DNA of 64,000 nucleotides from an uncultured Thalassolituus sp. (GTDB taxonomy: Bacteria; Pseudomonadota; Gammaproteobacteria; Pseudomonadales; Oceanobacteraceae), in assembly GCF_950066645.1 (NCBI RefSeq), contig NZ_CATMFB010000004.1:181718-245717 (forward strand), read 5' to 3'. Position numbers and translations under genes: made by a program. The notes beneath the pieces were generated by a model, which saw only the letters and a program-made list of their open reading frames with translations, was not told where the DNA came from and ran no database searches. Of the stretch, positions 28,348 to 37,982 are shown one piece after another. How positions within the stretch are numbered: the stretch's first letter is position 1; every line of letters begins with the position of its first letter.

Positions 28348-28958
28348 TGCGGTATCTGCTGCTTTTTCCGCTTGGCTGTGCTGTTGCCCTGATTCTTTTT
28401 GGTCTGATGAGTTACATGGTGGCACCGCCGCAGAATCTGAGCATGGACAGCGCACCTCCTGTTCAGCTCAGCTTTCTTCGCCAGAAGCAGGAAACCGGGG
28501 CAGAGCGCCGGGAGCGTAGTCTCCCACCACCCCCGGAACAGCCAGTCGCCCGGGACACCGCAATGAGTGCTTCTTCACAAGCGCAGGAGTTGAGCCCGCC
28601 TTCAGTGAATGTGCCGGCGTTCTCAACGGACCTGAGTGTGACATCACTTTCCGGAAGCGGCGACATACTCGCAGGGATTGGCATGGGAGACAGTGAGGTC
28701 ATGCCGTTGGTGCGACCGGCTGCCAATTACCCGGCTCGCGCACTATCGAGGAAAATTGAAGGCTACGTCAAAGCCCGCCTGACGATATCAGCCGAAGGCA
28801 GCGTAACAGGCGTTGAGGTCATCGAGTCTGAACCGCCCGGTGTCTTTGAGCGCGAAGCCATCAGGGCTCTGTATCGGTACCGTTTTGAACCTAAGGTTGA
28901 AAACGGTAAAGCTGTAGGCCAGACCGCAACCCAGACGATAGAGTTTTCTCTGAAATGA
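28347..28958 (+). CDS. tonB: TonB energy-transducing protein
   Basis: 203 residues. N-terminal membrane anchor at about 2-24, a short Pro-rich spacer (PPPPEQP), then a TonB C-terminal domain (YPARALSRKIEGYVKARLTI, YRYRFEPKVENGKAVGQ). The short spacer resembles TonB2/TonB3 rather than long enteric TonB. It energises TonB-dependent outer-membrane receptors; none lies nearby. Confidence 0.92.
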   Translation: MRYLLLFPLGCAVALILFGLMSYMVAPPQNLSMDSAPPVQLSFLRQKQETGAERRERSLPPPPEQPVARDTAMSASSQAQELSPPSVNVPAFSTDLSVTSLSGSGDILAGIGMGDSEVMPLVRPAANYPARALSRKIEGYVKARLTISAEGSVTGVEVIESEPPGVFEREAIRALYRYRFEPKVENGKAVGQTATQTIEFSLK

Positions 28959-30124
28959 TCCGACTGTTTGTATTCTTATGTCTCAGTCTGCCGGTGTTCG
29001 CTGCGGAGTTGAGTGAGCGCCAGTATCGCCAGTTACAGGCCACGCAGGAGCTACTCACGGCCGGCTCATACAATGACGTGCTTGATGACACGGCAGAGCT
29101 TTGGGCAAAACAGGAGGGTGGTCTGGCTGAGGCACTTCTGCTGCAGCTCAGGGCCGAGGCCCTGCAGCAGACTGACCAGGTGGCGGAGAGCGCAGAGGTA
29201 CTTGAAGTCGTACTCGCCAATACAAGTCTGCCTCCCGACAGGCGTATTCCCGTTGCAGCCTTGCTGGCTAAGACCTACCTCATGACAGACAATCCCGGCA
29301 AGGCACGAGCGGTATTGTCTTCGAGAATCACTGCAGACGCTCCGGACGTTGCGCCAGCAATAAAAATGTTGATGGCGATTGCCTGGCAGACAGACGAAGG
29401 CTGGGGTGAGTCGCTGCCTTGGATTAACGGTGCGCTCAGTCAGGAGTCATCGCCGCCGGAAGCCTGGTTGTCAATGAAGGTTGCAGCTGAGTACCGCACC
29501 GAACAATATCGCGCTGCAGCAGGTACTCTCCGACGCCTCATCGCCTTGCGTCCGGACAACCGTATCTGGTGGTTGCAGCTTGGCGGAATGCACCAACTGC
29601 TTAATGAGCCCGAAAAGCAGCTGGCGGTCTATGAGCTGGCAAATATGGCAGGCCTGCTGAATGAGAGTGATCAGAAAGACATGGCCCGCCTGATGATTGC
29701 GCAGGGTGTACCGGCTAAGTCAGTCAAAATCCTCGAGAACATCCCTGAAGAAGATTCAGGCGAGCTGCTGTTGGTGGCGTTGCGGTCTGCGCGGGACCTT
29801 TCCGAAGCAGCAGAACGGATGCTTGCTCAGGGGATGTCTGACTCTCGTTCTGCGTTGCTTCAGCAGGCGCTGCGCCTATTCTATGCCGAGGGGCAATGTG
29901 CCAGGGTAGTGGATGCATTTTCGACGCTGACTCCCAGCATGCTAGGTGACTCGCGTGAGCGAGGGTCTCTGACGTTGCTGGCGGGCAGCTGCGCGATGGA
30001 AACAGGGCAGTTTGACGACGCCAGAAGATTCTTTCAGCAGGCAGCGTCTATGCCGGGTGTCTCTGTCCAGGCTAAACGCTGGCTGGATTATATTTCAGCC
30101 CTTCAGCACGAAGGGCTGGGCTGA
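28955..30124 (+). CDS. TPR-repeat periplasmic protein of the TonB operon
   Basis: 389 residues. Signal peptide (MIRLFVFLCLSLPVFAAE) then helical repeats of tetratricopeptide type (for example AALLAKTYLMTDNPGKA, AAGTLRRLIALRPDNRIWW, CAMETGQFDDARRFFQQ). Equivalent TPR proteins end TtpC-type TonB operons in Vibrio and Shewanella. It overlaps tonB by four bases. Its stop is immediately followed by the stop of convergent xthA with no spacer and no terminator hairpin. Confidence 0.86.
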   Translation: MIRLFVFLCLSLPVFAAELSERQYRQLQATQELLTAGSYNDVLDDTAELWAKQEGGLAEALLLQLRAEALQQTDQVAESAEVLEVVLANTSLPPDRRIPVAALLAKTYLMTDNPGKARAVLSSRITADAPDVAPAIKMLMAIAWQTDEGWGESLPWINGALSQESSPPEAWLSMKVAAEYRTEQYRAAAGTLRRLIALRPDNRIWWLQLGGMHQLLNEPEKQLAVYELANMAGLLNESDQKDMARLMIAQGVPAKSVKILENIPEEDSGELLLVALRSARDLSEAAERMLAQGMSDSRSALLQQALRLFYAEGQCARVVDAFSTLTPSMLGDSRERGSLTLLAGSCAMETGQFDDARRFFQQAASMPGVSVQAKRWLDYISALQHEGLG

Positions 30125-30937
30125 TCAGGAAAACTCAGACCACACAGGTGCATGATCCGACGGTTTTTCTGTTCCACGCACGGTGTAGCTGACACCAGAA
30201 TCAGTGCACCGTTGATACAGTGGCTCGGTGACCAGAATGTGGTCGATTCTCAGGCCGCGCTTTGGAGTGTCTTCGAACCCGCGGGAACGATAATCAAACC
30301 AGCTGAAAGTATCATCGTTGTCGGGAGCAATTTTCCGGAACGAATCTTTCAGTCCCCACGCAAGTAAACGCGTGTACCACTCCCGTTCTTCTGGCTGAAA
30401 GCTGCATTTGCCGCTTTTCAGCCAGCGCTTACGGTTCGGCTCACCAATGCCAATATCTTTATCCTCCGGGGAGATATTCATATCTCCCATGATGATCAGG
30501 TTGTCATCAGGCGTGAAGTTCTCTTCCAGATACCGCATCAGGTCGGAATAAAACCGACGCTTAGCGGGGAATTTCACTTCATGATCGATGCTTTCGCCCT
30601 GCGGGAAGTACCCGTTGATCACATGCCATTGTTCACCCTGAACATCGTACGTTGCGTGAATCAGGCGCTTCTGGGCATCTTCGTCGTCCCATGGCCATCC
30701 TTTCTGTACGCGAACAGGAGGAGTAAGACTGAGAAGGGCGACGCCATAGTGACTTTTCTGCCCGAAGAATTCGACGTGATACCCCAGCGCTTCCACCATC
30801 TCCTTTGGAAACTGCTCGTCATGAACTTTCGTCTCCTGCAACCCGAGAATATCCGGATTCAGCTCATCCCGTATTGCTTCGAGCTGATGAGGGCGGGCGC
30901 GCACGCCGTTAATGTTGAAACTTACAATTTTAGTCAT
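30125..30937 (-). CDS. xthA: Exodeoxyribonuclease III
   Basis: AP endonuclease and 3'-5' exonuclease of base-excision repair. The 270 residues fit Xth[41 protein letters not shown] and the C-terminal [10 protein letters not shown] contain the metal-binding Asn, Glu, Asp and the catalytic His. The start overlaps the thiI stop by eight bases, so it is probably the second gene of a thiI-xthA unit. Confidence 0.95.
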   Translation of the reverse strand: MTKIVSFNINGVRARPHQLEAIRDELNPDILGLQETKVHDEQFPKEMVEALGYHVEFFGQKSHYGVALLSLTPPVRVQKGWPWDDEDAQKRLIHATYDVQGEQWHVINGYFPQGESIDHEVKFPAKRRFYSDLMRYLEENFTPDDNLIIMGDMNISPEDKDIGIGEPNRKRWLKSGKCSFQPEEREWYTRLLAWGLKDSFRKIAPDNDDTFSWFDYRSRGFEDTPKRGLRIDHILVTEPLYQRCTDSGVSYTVRGTEKPSDHAPVWSEFS

Positions 30938-32453
30938 CGGCTACAGATTCCTGTTCTGTCTGCTCTGCGTCAGAAGTGGTTACCGGACGCTTAATATCGG
31001 GCTCGGAGAACACGCCGTATCGCTCCGGGCTTTCCAGGCTGAGATGGTGTGCATGAATACGACTCATGGTGCCTTTCTGGCAGTAAAGTAAGTGGCGCAC
31101 ACCCGGCGCAAACTCGCTCTTCTTTGTTTCCAGGTCGTAGAACGGGATGCGCAACACCGCGTTGTTGGGCAATGTCAGCGGATTCTCTTCAGCTTCAGCA
31201 GGATGTCGGATATCGACAATAACATCACTGATGGCGGGCGTAGTGACGACAGGAATATCTTCCAGACCGCTCTCAGCTTCGCTAAGCACCTCGTCAATAC
31301 GCTGGGTACGTGAGCGCGCAATCGCATCACCCAGAACCGCCATATCAAAGGCTGTTTCAGCCGCCTCTACGCGCTTGCGGTCTCCGACCGTCGTAGGATT
31401 AACGGAGATGACACCACAATACTCCGGCATGCTCGCGGCAAAGCTTTCGGTTCCTATGCGGCGGGCAGTGTTAATGATTTCCTGTTTATCCATAGCAGCA
31501 AGAGGGCGGAGGACCATGTGATCACAAACGCGGTCAATGACTGCCAGATTGGTAATGGTCTGAGAGGCGACCTGAGCGACAGCCTCGCCAGTCACCAGCG
31601 CAGGGAGGTGGAGATTGTCAGCCACCTGAGAGGCGGCCCTGAGCATCATGCGCTTCAGTACGACTCCCATCTGGCTGGTCTCGACGTTCTTCAGAATTTC
31701 GGTGACGACGTCTTCAAAGGGTACCGTGACGAATTTAACTCTGTGCGATTCTCCGTAGGTGCTCCAGAGGTAATGCGCGACCTGCTTAACCCCAATTTCA
31801 TGGGCGCTGCCACCAAGATTGAAGAAGCAGAAGTGCGTTTTCAGCCCGCGACGGGTCATCAGGTAGCTGGCAACTGTCGAATCAAACCCACCAGAGATAA
31901 GAGACAGGACCTCCCCCTGGCTTCCCAGAGGGTAGCCGCCCAGTCCCTTGATTGTCTGGCGGACAACATGAACCTTGTCGTTGCGAAGCTCGGCCTTAAC
32001 GACCACCTCGGGGCTTTTCAGGGACACCGCGCGGGCCTCAGTTTCTTTCAGAATGCCGCCGCCGATGTAGATCTCAGCCTGATGAGAGGTGAAATCATGT
32101 TGACCAGCCCGTTTGATCCTCACACAAAACGTCTTGCCCGCGACCTCGTCCCGGTACTCATCGCGGATCCGCTGGTAGGCGTCATCAAGAGTTGAAAAAG
32201 GGTATTCGCCGATTTCCAGAGTAAAGCCAATGCCCGGTGTGTGACTGAGAATCTGAATAACCTTGCGGCGCGTCACTTCGTCATCGTGATTAACGACGAT
32301 CGCAATACTGTCCCAGCGGTTCTGAACATCCGCAGAAATGAGGTGTGTACGGAACAAAACCTGCAGATTCTGTCTGAGAATCTTAGTCATCTGGCGTCGG
32401 GCAGACTTTGATTTGATCGTGATTTCTGGGAACAGTTTAACGATGAACTTCAT
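30930..32453 (-). CDS. thiI: tRNA 4-thiouridine synthase ThiI with rhodanese domain
   Basis: Makes s4U at tRNA position 8 and contributes sulfur to thiamine. It has 507 residues: ferredoxin-like and THUMP domains first, then a PP-loop ATP pyrophosphatase with [15 protein letters not shown], and a C-terminal rhodanese domain whose persulfide Cys is in [14 protein letters not shown]. The full three-part enterobacterial architecture is present. The promoter is visible just upstream. Confidence 0.96.
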   Translation of the reverse strand: MKFIVKLFPEITIKSKSARRQMTKILRQNLQVLFRTHLISADVQNRWDSIAIVVNHDDEVTRRKVIQILSHTPGIGFTLEIGEYPFSTLDDAYQRIRDEYRDEVAGKTFCVRIKRAGQHDFTSHQAEIYIGGGILKETEARAVSLKSPEVVVKAELRNDKVHVVRQTIKGLGGYPLGSQGEVLSLISGGFDSTVASYLMTRRGLKTHFCFFNLGGSAHEIGVKQVAHYLWSTYGESHRVKFVTVPFEDVVTEILKNVETSQMGVVLKRMMLRAASQVADNLHLPALVTGEAVAQVASQTITNLAVIDRVCDHMVLRPLAAMDKQEIINTARRIGTESFAASMPEYCGVISVNPTTVGDRKRVEAAETAFDMAVLGDAIARSRTQRIDEVLSEAESGLEDIPVVTTPAISDVIVDIRHPAEAEENPLTLPNNAVLRIPFYDLETKKSEFAPGVRHLLYCQKGTMSRIHAHHLSLESPERYGVFSEPDIKRPVTTSDAEQTEQESVADD

Positions 32454-32485
32454 GATACAACGGCCTGGGGCGGAGAAAGCGGCGC

Positions 32486-32515
32486 ATTATAAACGAGTAC
32501 GGCTTCTTTACCCAA
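32486..32515 (-). promoter_or_regulatory. thiI promoter
   Basis: On the minus strand, TTGGGT (32515-32510), 18 bp, then a perfect TATAAT (32491-32486), about 33 bases before the thiI start. The rest of the 268-base divergent gap to phaB has no gene. It holds a 17-bp palindrome GTGAC-N7-GTCAC at 32618-32634 that could be a regulator site. Confidence 0.6.
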
Positions 32516-32721
32516 TCGACCAGCTGACAGGGCTTGGAAATGGTGCGCCACTCACCTGACAAAAACTGTCTCACACCTGTCCAGTGGCAACATTGCGCAC
32601 GTAAGACGACACAAAATGTGACAAATGCAGTCACGTCTATTTCAAAAAAGTCGAATGTCATTCTACTTTCATAGTGACTGGCAATTCTGATTCAGTAACA
32701 GCAACTCTGAAGGAGTAGGAA

Positions 32722-33468
32722 ATGAGCAAACGCATCGCATTGGTAACTGGGGGAACGGGTGGCATAGGATCGGCCATCTGTAAGAAGCTTGCTGACGATG
32801 GCTATCGGGTCATCGCTGGATATTACTCCGGCGGGAATCATGAAAAGGCCCAGCGTTTTCAGGAGGAGATGGCAGCTGAGGGCTACGACATCGCACTGGC
32901 CTTCGGCAATATCACCGAGTGGGAATCATGCGAAGCCTGCGTAGAGGGCATTAAACGGGACTTCGGCGCCATCGACATTCTTGTGAATAATGGCGGCATC
33001 ACCCGCGATTCAACCCTGAAGAAGATGAACAAAGACCAGTGGGTGGACGTCATCAACACCGATCTGACCTCCGTGTTCTATATGACCCGCATGGTGATCA
33101 ACGACATGATCAACAACAACTACGGGCGCATCATTAACATCAGTTCTGTTAACGGCGAGAAAGGGCAGTTCGGTCAGGCAAACTACTCGGCAGCCAAAGC
33201 AGGGATGCATGGTTTTACTAAGGCCGTTGCACAGGAAGTGGCCAGCAAAGGTGTCACCGTGAACACTATTTCGCCTGGGTATATCGCTACTTCGATGATT
33301 ATGGAAGTGCCAGAAGAAATTCGCGAAGGTATCCGCAAAGGCATTCCGGTTGGACGTTTTGGTACGCCTGAGGATATCGCCCGGGTGGTAAGCTTCCTGG
33401 CACACGAAGATGCTGGCTTTATTACAGGCACCAATGTGTCGGCGAACGGTGGTCAGTACATGCACTGA
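32722..33468 (+). CDS. phaB: Acetoacetyl-CoA reductase PhaB-like SDR
   Basis: NADPH-dependent reduction of acetoacetyl-CoA to (R)-3-hydroxybutyryl-CoA for polyhydroxyalkanoate. It is a 248-residue short-chain dehydrogenase with TGGTGGIGSAICKKL, NNGGITRD and the Ser-Tyr-Lys triad in ISSVNGEKGQFGQANYSAAKAG. The GQFGQ segment and VTGGTGGIG start are characteristic of PhaB rather than FabG. AAGGAG ribosome site. No phaA or phaC is in the window. Confidence 0.88.
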   Translation: MSKRIALVTGGTGGIGSAICKKLADDGYRVIAGYYSGGNHEKAQRFQEEMAAEGYDIALAFGNITEWESCEACVEGIKRDFGAIDILVNNGGITRDSTLKKMNKDQWVDVINTDLTSVFYMTRMVINDMINNNYGRIINISSVNGEKGQFGQANYSAAKAGMHGFTKAVAQEVASKGVTVNTISPGYIATSMIMEVPEEIREGIRKGIPVGRFGTPEDIARVVSFLAHEDAGFITGTNVSANGGQYMH

Positions 33469-33489
33469 TCTGTTTTTGGTGTCTCTCCA

Positions 33490-33526
33490 GAAGCCGGGCT
33501 TATTCGAAGTCCGGCTTCAGCTTTTT
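33490..33526 (+). terminator. Terminator after phaB, overlapping the recombinase 3' end
   Basis: GAAGCCGG...CCGGCTTC stem, extendable to 11 of 12 pairs, followed by CTTTTTG. The right arm and tail lie inside the last codons of the convergent recombinase gene. Confidence 0.8.
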
Positions 33527-34738
33527 GTGCCGGGCACTGGCGTGCCGCTCCCTCATCTCTGTATCGATATAGCGGTCTGTTGTTGCCATGCTTGCATGAC
33601 CGGCATCTTCCCGGACGTGTTCTTTGGGACGGAACTTAACATCCTCGGATATTCCCGTGTGCCTTAACCAGTGCACCGTGGACACTTTCAGTTCCTGCGC
33701 TTCATCAGTCAGCCCCTGTGACACCATTCTTTCATATGCCAGATCGAAACATTTCTGAACCAGATATCTGACCTGTCGGGTACTGGTGACCGGCCCGCGC
33801 CCACGCAGCTTTGGTAGTAGCGGGGTATGCTCACCCACGTACGGCATAGGCGGCAGACCAAGGTGAGAACGATATCGCTTCAGGGCTTCCAGCATGTCGT
33901 CTGACACGGTCACCATCCGCACCTTATTACCCTTACCAACCACACGAAGCCACCAGTGACCGTCCTGATCCTGCTGAAAATCCCCCATAACCGGCGCGGA
34001 GCGTTCATCCGCAACCAGCTCTGAGATCCTGAGATACATGCCAAACAGGCACTTCATAACGAAAAGGGTTCGCTCGTGCTCTGCTGGCTGCTGCTCCGCC
34101 AGCGCCTCGACCGTTTCAAGAATGAAGTCCCACTGAAGGTTAGATAATCGCCTTACGGGCTCCTGGTAAGCATGGCGCTGCAGAAACTTACTTTTCTGGC
34201 GGATAAGGCTGACGGGGTTGAGGCGCAGGTAATCTTCCTGAATCAGGAAGTTGAAATAGGTGGAGAGTACTGCAAACAAAGCCTGAAGTGACTTCTGCGA
34301 AAGCGCCATAGAGGGGGCGTTGCCCAGCTTATCTGGCTTGCTAACAAAAGGTTTCCAGACTGGGTTAACAACACGCTCCCCATTTCTGGTGATAAATCTT
34401 GCCACCTGTTTCTGACCTGTCCACGCAGGAGGTGGGTCCTGGCAGAAAAGAACGTAGCTTTCCAGATCCTGCCGGGTTAGCTCGGCAAGACTCTTCTGCT
34501 GCAGGAGCCAACTCCATTGCAACAGGCGCTCGGTCTCCCGCCGGTAGCTGTTAAAGGTCGCAGTTGACCCATCATAGGCCTGAAGAAACGTAATCGTGTG
34601 GACAAGGTCATCGAAGGCATCCGGAACACTGATGTGACTGTGCTGTTTCAGTACTTTCCGGGAGTAGGCAAGCGGGCTGTTAATCTCACCGAGCTGGTCG
34701 ATCAGGGGAGTAGGGACTGGAAGATGTCTTCTCTTCAT
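33500..34738 (-). CDS. Tyrosine recombinase / site-specific integrase
   Basis: 412 residues. N-terminal SAM-like core-binding domain (about 40-170) and C-terminal catalytic domain with all expected residues: Arg237 (MYLRISEL), Lys269 (GKGNKVR), His356 and Arg359 (HWLRHTG), His381 (GHASMATT) and Tyr390 (DRYID). Longer than XerC/XerD (about 300) and without phage or transposon genes around it. It sits between phaB and a Na/Pi transporter, and I found no attachment-site repeats nearby. It seems intact. Target unknown. Confidence 0.88.
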   Translation of the reverse strand: MKRRHLPVPTPLIDQLGEINSPLAYSRKVLKQHSHISVPDAFDDLVHTITFLQAYDGSTATFNSYRRETERLLQWSWLLQQKSLAELTRQDLESYVLFCQDPPPAWTGQKQVARFITRNGERVVNPVWKPFVSKPDKLGNAPSMALSQKSLQALFAVLSTYFNFLIQEDYLRLNPVSLIRQKSKFLQRHAYQEPVRRLSNLQWDFILETVEALAEQQPAEHERTLFVMKCLFGMYLRISELVADERSAPVMGDFQQDQDGHWWLRVVGKGNKVRMVTVSDDMLEALKRYRSHLGLPPMPYVGEHTPLLPKLRGRGPVTSTRQVRYLVQKCFDLAYERMVSQGLTDEAQELKVSTVHWLRHTGISEDVKFRPKEHVREDAGHASMATTDRYIDTEMRERHASARHKKLKPDFE

Positions 34739-34913
34739 CGGCGCTCAGATAATTCGTTGCGGATTATCACTGTCAGATCCGCTTTTCTATGTATCCAGAT
34801 CAATATACAGCAATGGTTATTCCAGTATTCTGCTACATCGGCCACGTGGAGTATACCTGCAGAATCGCAGGCGCTCTGACCCTCAATATCCTGAACAGGT
34901 AGCGATTCACAGT

Positions 34914-36554
34914 TTGGATACTTTTCAGCTAGTCGGCCTCGTTGCCGGTGGATTAGGGCTTTTTATCCTCGCCATTGAAATGATGACGGACGGGCTGAAA
35001 CAAGCGGCCGGCTCGGGATTGAAAGTCCTGCTTTCGTCATGGAGCAGCCACCCAGTAAAGGGGATTCTCTCGGGCACTATGATGACCGCGGTAGTGCAGT
35101 CTTCCAGTGCGGTGACCGTTGCCGCGCTTGGCTTCGCAAACGCCGGCATTCTCAGTATGCGCCAGGCAATCGGCATCATTTATGGCGCCAACATCGGCAC
35201 AACGGTGACGGGCTGGCTAGTGGCACTCGTCGGGTTTAAGTTCAGTATTCAGGCCTTTGCACTCCCTATGATTGCAATGGGGGTACTCCTGAAACTTACT
35301 AAGCCCTCACAAAGGGCGTCTGCTTTTGGCGTGGCCCTGGTTGGGTTTGGTCTGTTTTTCGTTGGCATCGATTTTCTCAAAGAAGCGTTCAGCAGCATTG
35401 TTGAAGCGTTTGATCTGACGCGGATAAAAGCCGATGGGATTACCGGGATTTTCCTTTTTCTGCTGATCGGGACTGTTATGACGATTCTTACGCAGTCCTC
35501 GAGCGCCTCTATAGCCCTGATTATCACTGCTGCATCGACCGATGTCGTGGGGCTCTATGCCGCTGGTGCAATGGTGATAGGGGCTAACATAGGGACAACC
35601 ACCACTGCATTGCTTGCCTCGGTGGGTGCGACAGCAAATGCCATGAGGGTCGCCACAGCGCAGGTCATATTTAATTTATCGACGGGTGTCGTTGCGCTCG
35701 TTCTCCTGCCCGTGATTTTGTTCGCCATTGAAAAGCTATCGGTAGCTGCGGGGCTTAACACGAATGTAGCGTTCACACTGGCGATTTTCCACACCGCATT
35801 CAATGTTGCCGGGGTCGTCCTGTTTTATCCAATAACCGGGCGCCTCGCCGATTTCCTCGAGCAACGCTTTCGTAGCCGTGAGCAGATTCCTTTCCGGCCG
35901 CACTACATTGATAAAAATGTTGCAGACACACCAGACCTTGCAGTCAATGCTGCGGCGCTTGAGTTGAACGACATCCTGCTAGCCAGCCTGGCTGATTATC
36001 AGACAATTAAGCTTTTGGCTTCGGCTTATGACCATTCGCTATCCGGCGATATACCGGGGCGTCGTTCGCTGTGCGAGCAGGTATCCGAGTTTGTGGTTGG
36101 CGTGCAGCAATCTTCATTGAATGAACGAACCGCACAGCAATTAATGGACATAATGCTGGCAAACCAGGAAACACTAGCGATGCAGACGTCACTCTCTGTT
36201 CTCATACAGAAGAAAATATCGCTTCCGCAAATAAGTACAGATCTTGAAGAAAGGTTTCTGTTGTTTTTTGAGCTTACACAGAGACTCTCAGACAACCTGA
36301 CACAGGGGCAATTGCCCGACACATTACTGGCGTTTGAAGAAGCGGAAGAGAGTTTTGAGCAGCTCCGCCGAGCCATGATACGTGCCGCCGCGCTTCATCA
36401 GGTGAAGGTGTCTGATATGACGCAATTGATTGATTTTGCTTCAACCGCGCTTTCGGTAATTCGTCATGCTGTCCGGGCGTCTGAGAAAACGTCGGAAATT
36501 ATTAAAGTTAAAGGCGACATTCAACAAACCCGTCATGAGGGTGGAGGAAGTTAA
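34914..36554 (+). CDS. Na/Pi cotransporter family protein with PhoU-like C-terminus
   Basis: 546 residues from TTG 34914; no earlier ATG fits and the next ATG falls inside the first helix. Two inverted repeats each carry the QSSSA signature (TAVVQSSSAVTVAALG and TILTQSSSASIALIIT) of the type II Na/Pi cotransporter family (NptA/YjbB). A cytoplasmic helical PhoU-like domain spans about 340-530. Likely phosphate export or import coupled to Na+. It is directly adjacent to the MBL nuclease gene, suggesting an operon. Confidence 0.88.
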   Translation: MDTFQLVGLVAGGLGLFILAIEMMTDGLKQAAGSGLKVLLSSWSSHPVKGILSGTMMTAVVQSSSAVTVAALGFANAGILSMRQAIGIIYGANIGTTVTGWLVALVGFKFSIQAFALPMIAMGVLLKLTKPSQRASAFGVALVGFGLFFVGIDFLKEAFSSIVEAFDLTRIKADGITGIFLFLLIGTVMTILTQSSSASIALIITAASTDVVGLYAAGAMVIGANIGTTTTALLASVGATANAMRVATAQVIFNLSTGVVALVLLPVILFAIEKLSVAAGLNTNVAFTLAIFHTAFNVAGVVLFYPITGRLADFLEQRFRSREQIPFRPHYIDKNVADTPDLAVNAAALELNDILLASLADYQTIKLLASAYDHSLSGDIPGRRSLCEQVSEFVVGVQQSSLNERTAQQLMDIMLANQETLAMQTSLSVLIQKKISLPQISTDLEERFLLFFELTQRLSDNLTQGQLPDTLLAFEEAEESFEQLRRAMIRAAALHQVKVSDMTQLIDFASTALSVIRHAVRASEKTSEIIKVKGDIQQTRHEGGGS

Positions 36555-37973
36555 ATGGCCAGACTTACGTTTCTTGGTGCCGTAGAAGGTGTCACCGGAT
36601 CAATGTATCTGCTGGAAACGCAACGCAGCAATGTATTGCTCGATTGCGGGCTGTTTCAGGGTAGAAAAGAGGAAGAGGCCGAAAACCTTACTCCTCTGGA
36701 TTTTGACGTTTCGTCCATCGATGCGGTCGTTCTGTCTCATGCCCATCTCGACCACAGCGGCAGATTGCCGCTGCTGGTAAAAGAGGGGTATCAGGGGCAG
36801 ATCTTTATGACCCAGCCGACGAAAGAACTGATCAGCATATTGTTAAAAGACGCTGCCTCTCTACAGGAGCGGGATGTCGAATGGGAAAACAAACGTCGCA
36901 GGCGCTCCGGCAAAGAACCCATAGAGCCATTGTATGGGCTGGATAAAGTAGACGACACGCTGATGTTGTGTGAAGGGGTGGATTATTACCGGACGCTGCA
37001 GATAGCGCCTGATGTGCACGTTACCTTCCACGATGCGGGTCACATACTCGGCTCTTCGATTGTTTGCCTGGCCATCTCGGAAGAGGGTCAGGAGAAGCGC
37101 CTGGTATTCTCAGGGGACCTTGGTAACTCACAGGCAGCATTACTACGCGACCCGGACATTATTTCTGAAGCGGATGTTCTGCTGATGGAGTCCACCTACG
37201 GCGACAGAAATCATAAGTCTATGGAAGATACGCTTCAGGAATTTGAAGGCGTGATTGAAGAGGCGAGCCGGAATGGGGGAAATATCCTTATTCCATCATT
37301 TGCTGTAGGGCGTACCCAGGAGATCATATTCCGTCTTGGTGAGTTGTATCAGAAAGGTAAGCTACCACACCAGGCAATCTACCTTGATAGTCCGATGGCT
37401 ATTTCTGTCACTCAGGTCTACGAATCGCACCAGGAAGTTTACAGCGATGAAGATCTGGAAATAATAGACAGCACTACGCCGCGTAAGCCCTCCGCCCCTA
37501 AAAACCTTCAAAGCCTGCTTCCTCCATTGCGCTTCACATCAACCACTGATGAGTCCATGAAACTCAATAAAATAAAGAGCGGGGCGATTATTATCGCCGG
37601 CAGCGGTATGTGCAATGGGGGTAGAATCCGCCACCATTTAAAACACAATCTGTGGCGCTCGCAGTCACATGTGGTTTTCGTTGGGTTTCAGGCCATGGGC
37701 ACCCCTGGACGGCGAATCATTGACGGTGCAACATCAGTAAAGATGGCCGGCGAAGATATTGTAGTGAAGGCGCAGATTCATACGCTTGGCGGGTTCTCGG
37801 CGCACGCCTGTCAGAGCCAGTTGCTTGACTGGCTGGATCACTTCAAAGAAAGTCAGCCGCAATTATTCCTTGTCCACGGAGAGTCTGAGGCCAAAAGGGC
37901 ACTCAAATCCGCCGCAGAAAGCAGGGGATGGACCGCCAGAATCCCTGAAAAACGGGAAACAATTTCTTTCTGA
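36555..37973 (+). CDS. Beta-CASP metallo-beta-lactamase RNA nuclease-like protein
   Basis: 472 residues. MBL motif HAHLDHSGRLP near residue 60, HDAGHILGSS, FSGDLG and a beta-CASP insert, then SGMCNGGRIRHHL and a C-terminal RMMBL part (HTLGGFSAHACQSQLLDW). This is the CPSF73-related bacterial family; RNA cleavage is known for relatives but the target is not predictable. GGAGGA ribosome site overlaps the end of the upstream transporter gene. Confidence 0.9.
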   Translation: MARLTFLGAVEGVTGSMYLLETQRSNVLLDCGLFQGRKEEEAENLTPLDFDVSSIDAVVLSHAHLDHSGRLPLLVKEGYQGQIFMTQPTKELISILLKDAASLQERDVEWENKRRRRSGKEPIEPLYGLDKVDDTLMLCEGVDYYRTLQIAPDVHVTFHDAGHILGSSIVCLAISEEGQEKRLVFSGDLGNSQAALLRDPDIISEADVLLMESTYGDRNHKSMEDTLQEFEGVIEEASRNGGNILIPSFAVGRTQEIIFRLGELYQKGKLPHQAIYLDSPMAISVTQVYESHQEVYSDEDLEIIDSTTPRKPSAPKNLQSLLPPLRFTSTTDESMKLNKIKSGAIIIAGSGMCNGGRIRHHLKHNLWRSQSHVVFVGFQAMGTPGRRIIDGATSVKMAGEDIVVKAQIHTLGGFSAHACQSQLLDWLDHFKESQPQLFLVHGESEAKRALKSAAESRGWTARIPEKRETISF

Positions 37974-37982
37974 GGACGATCT

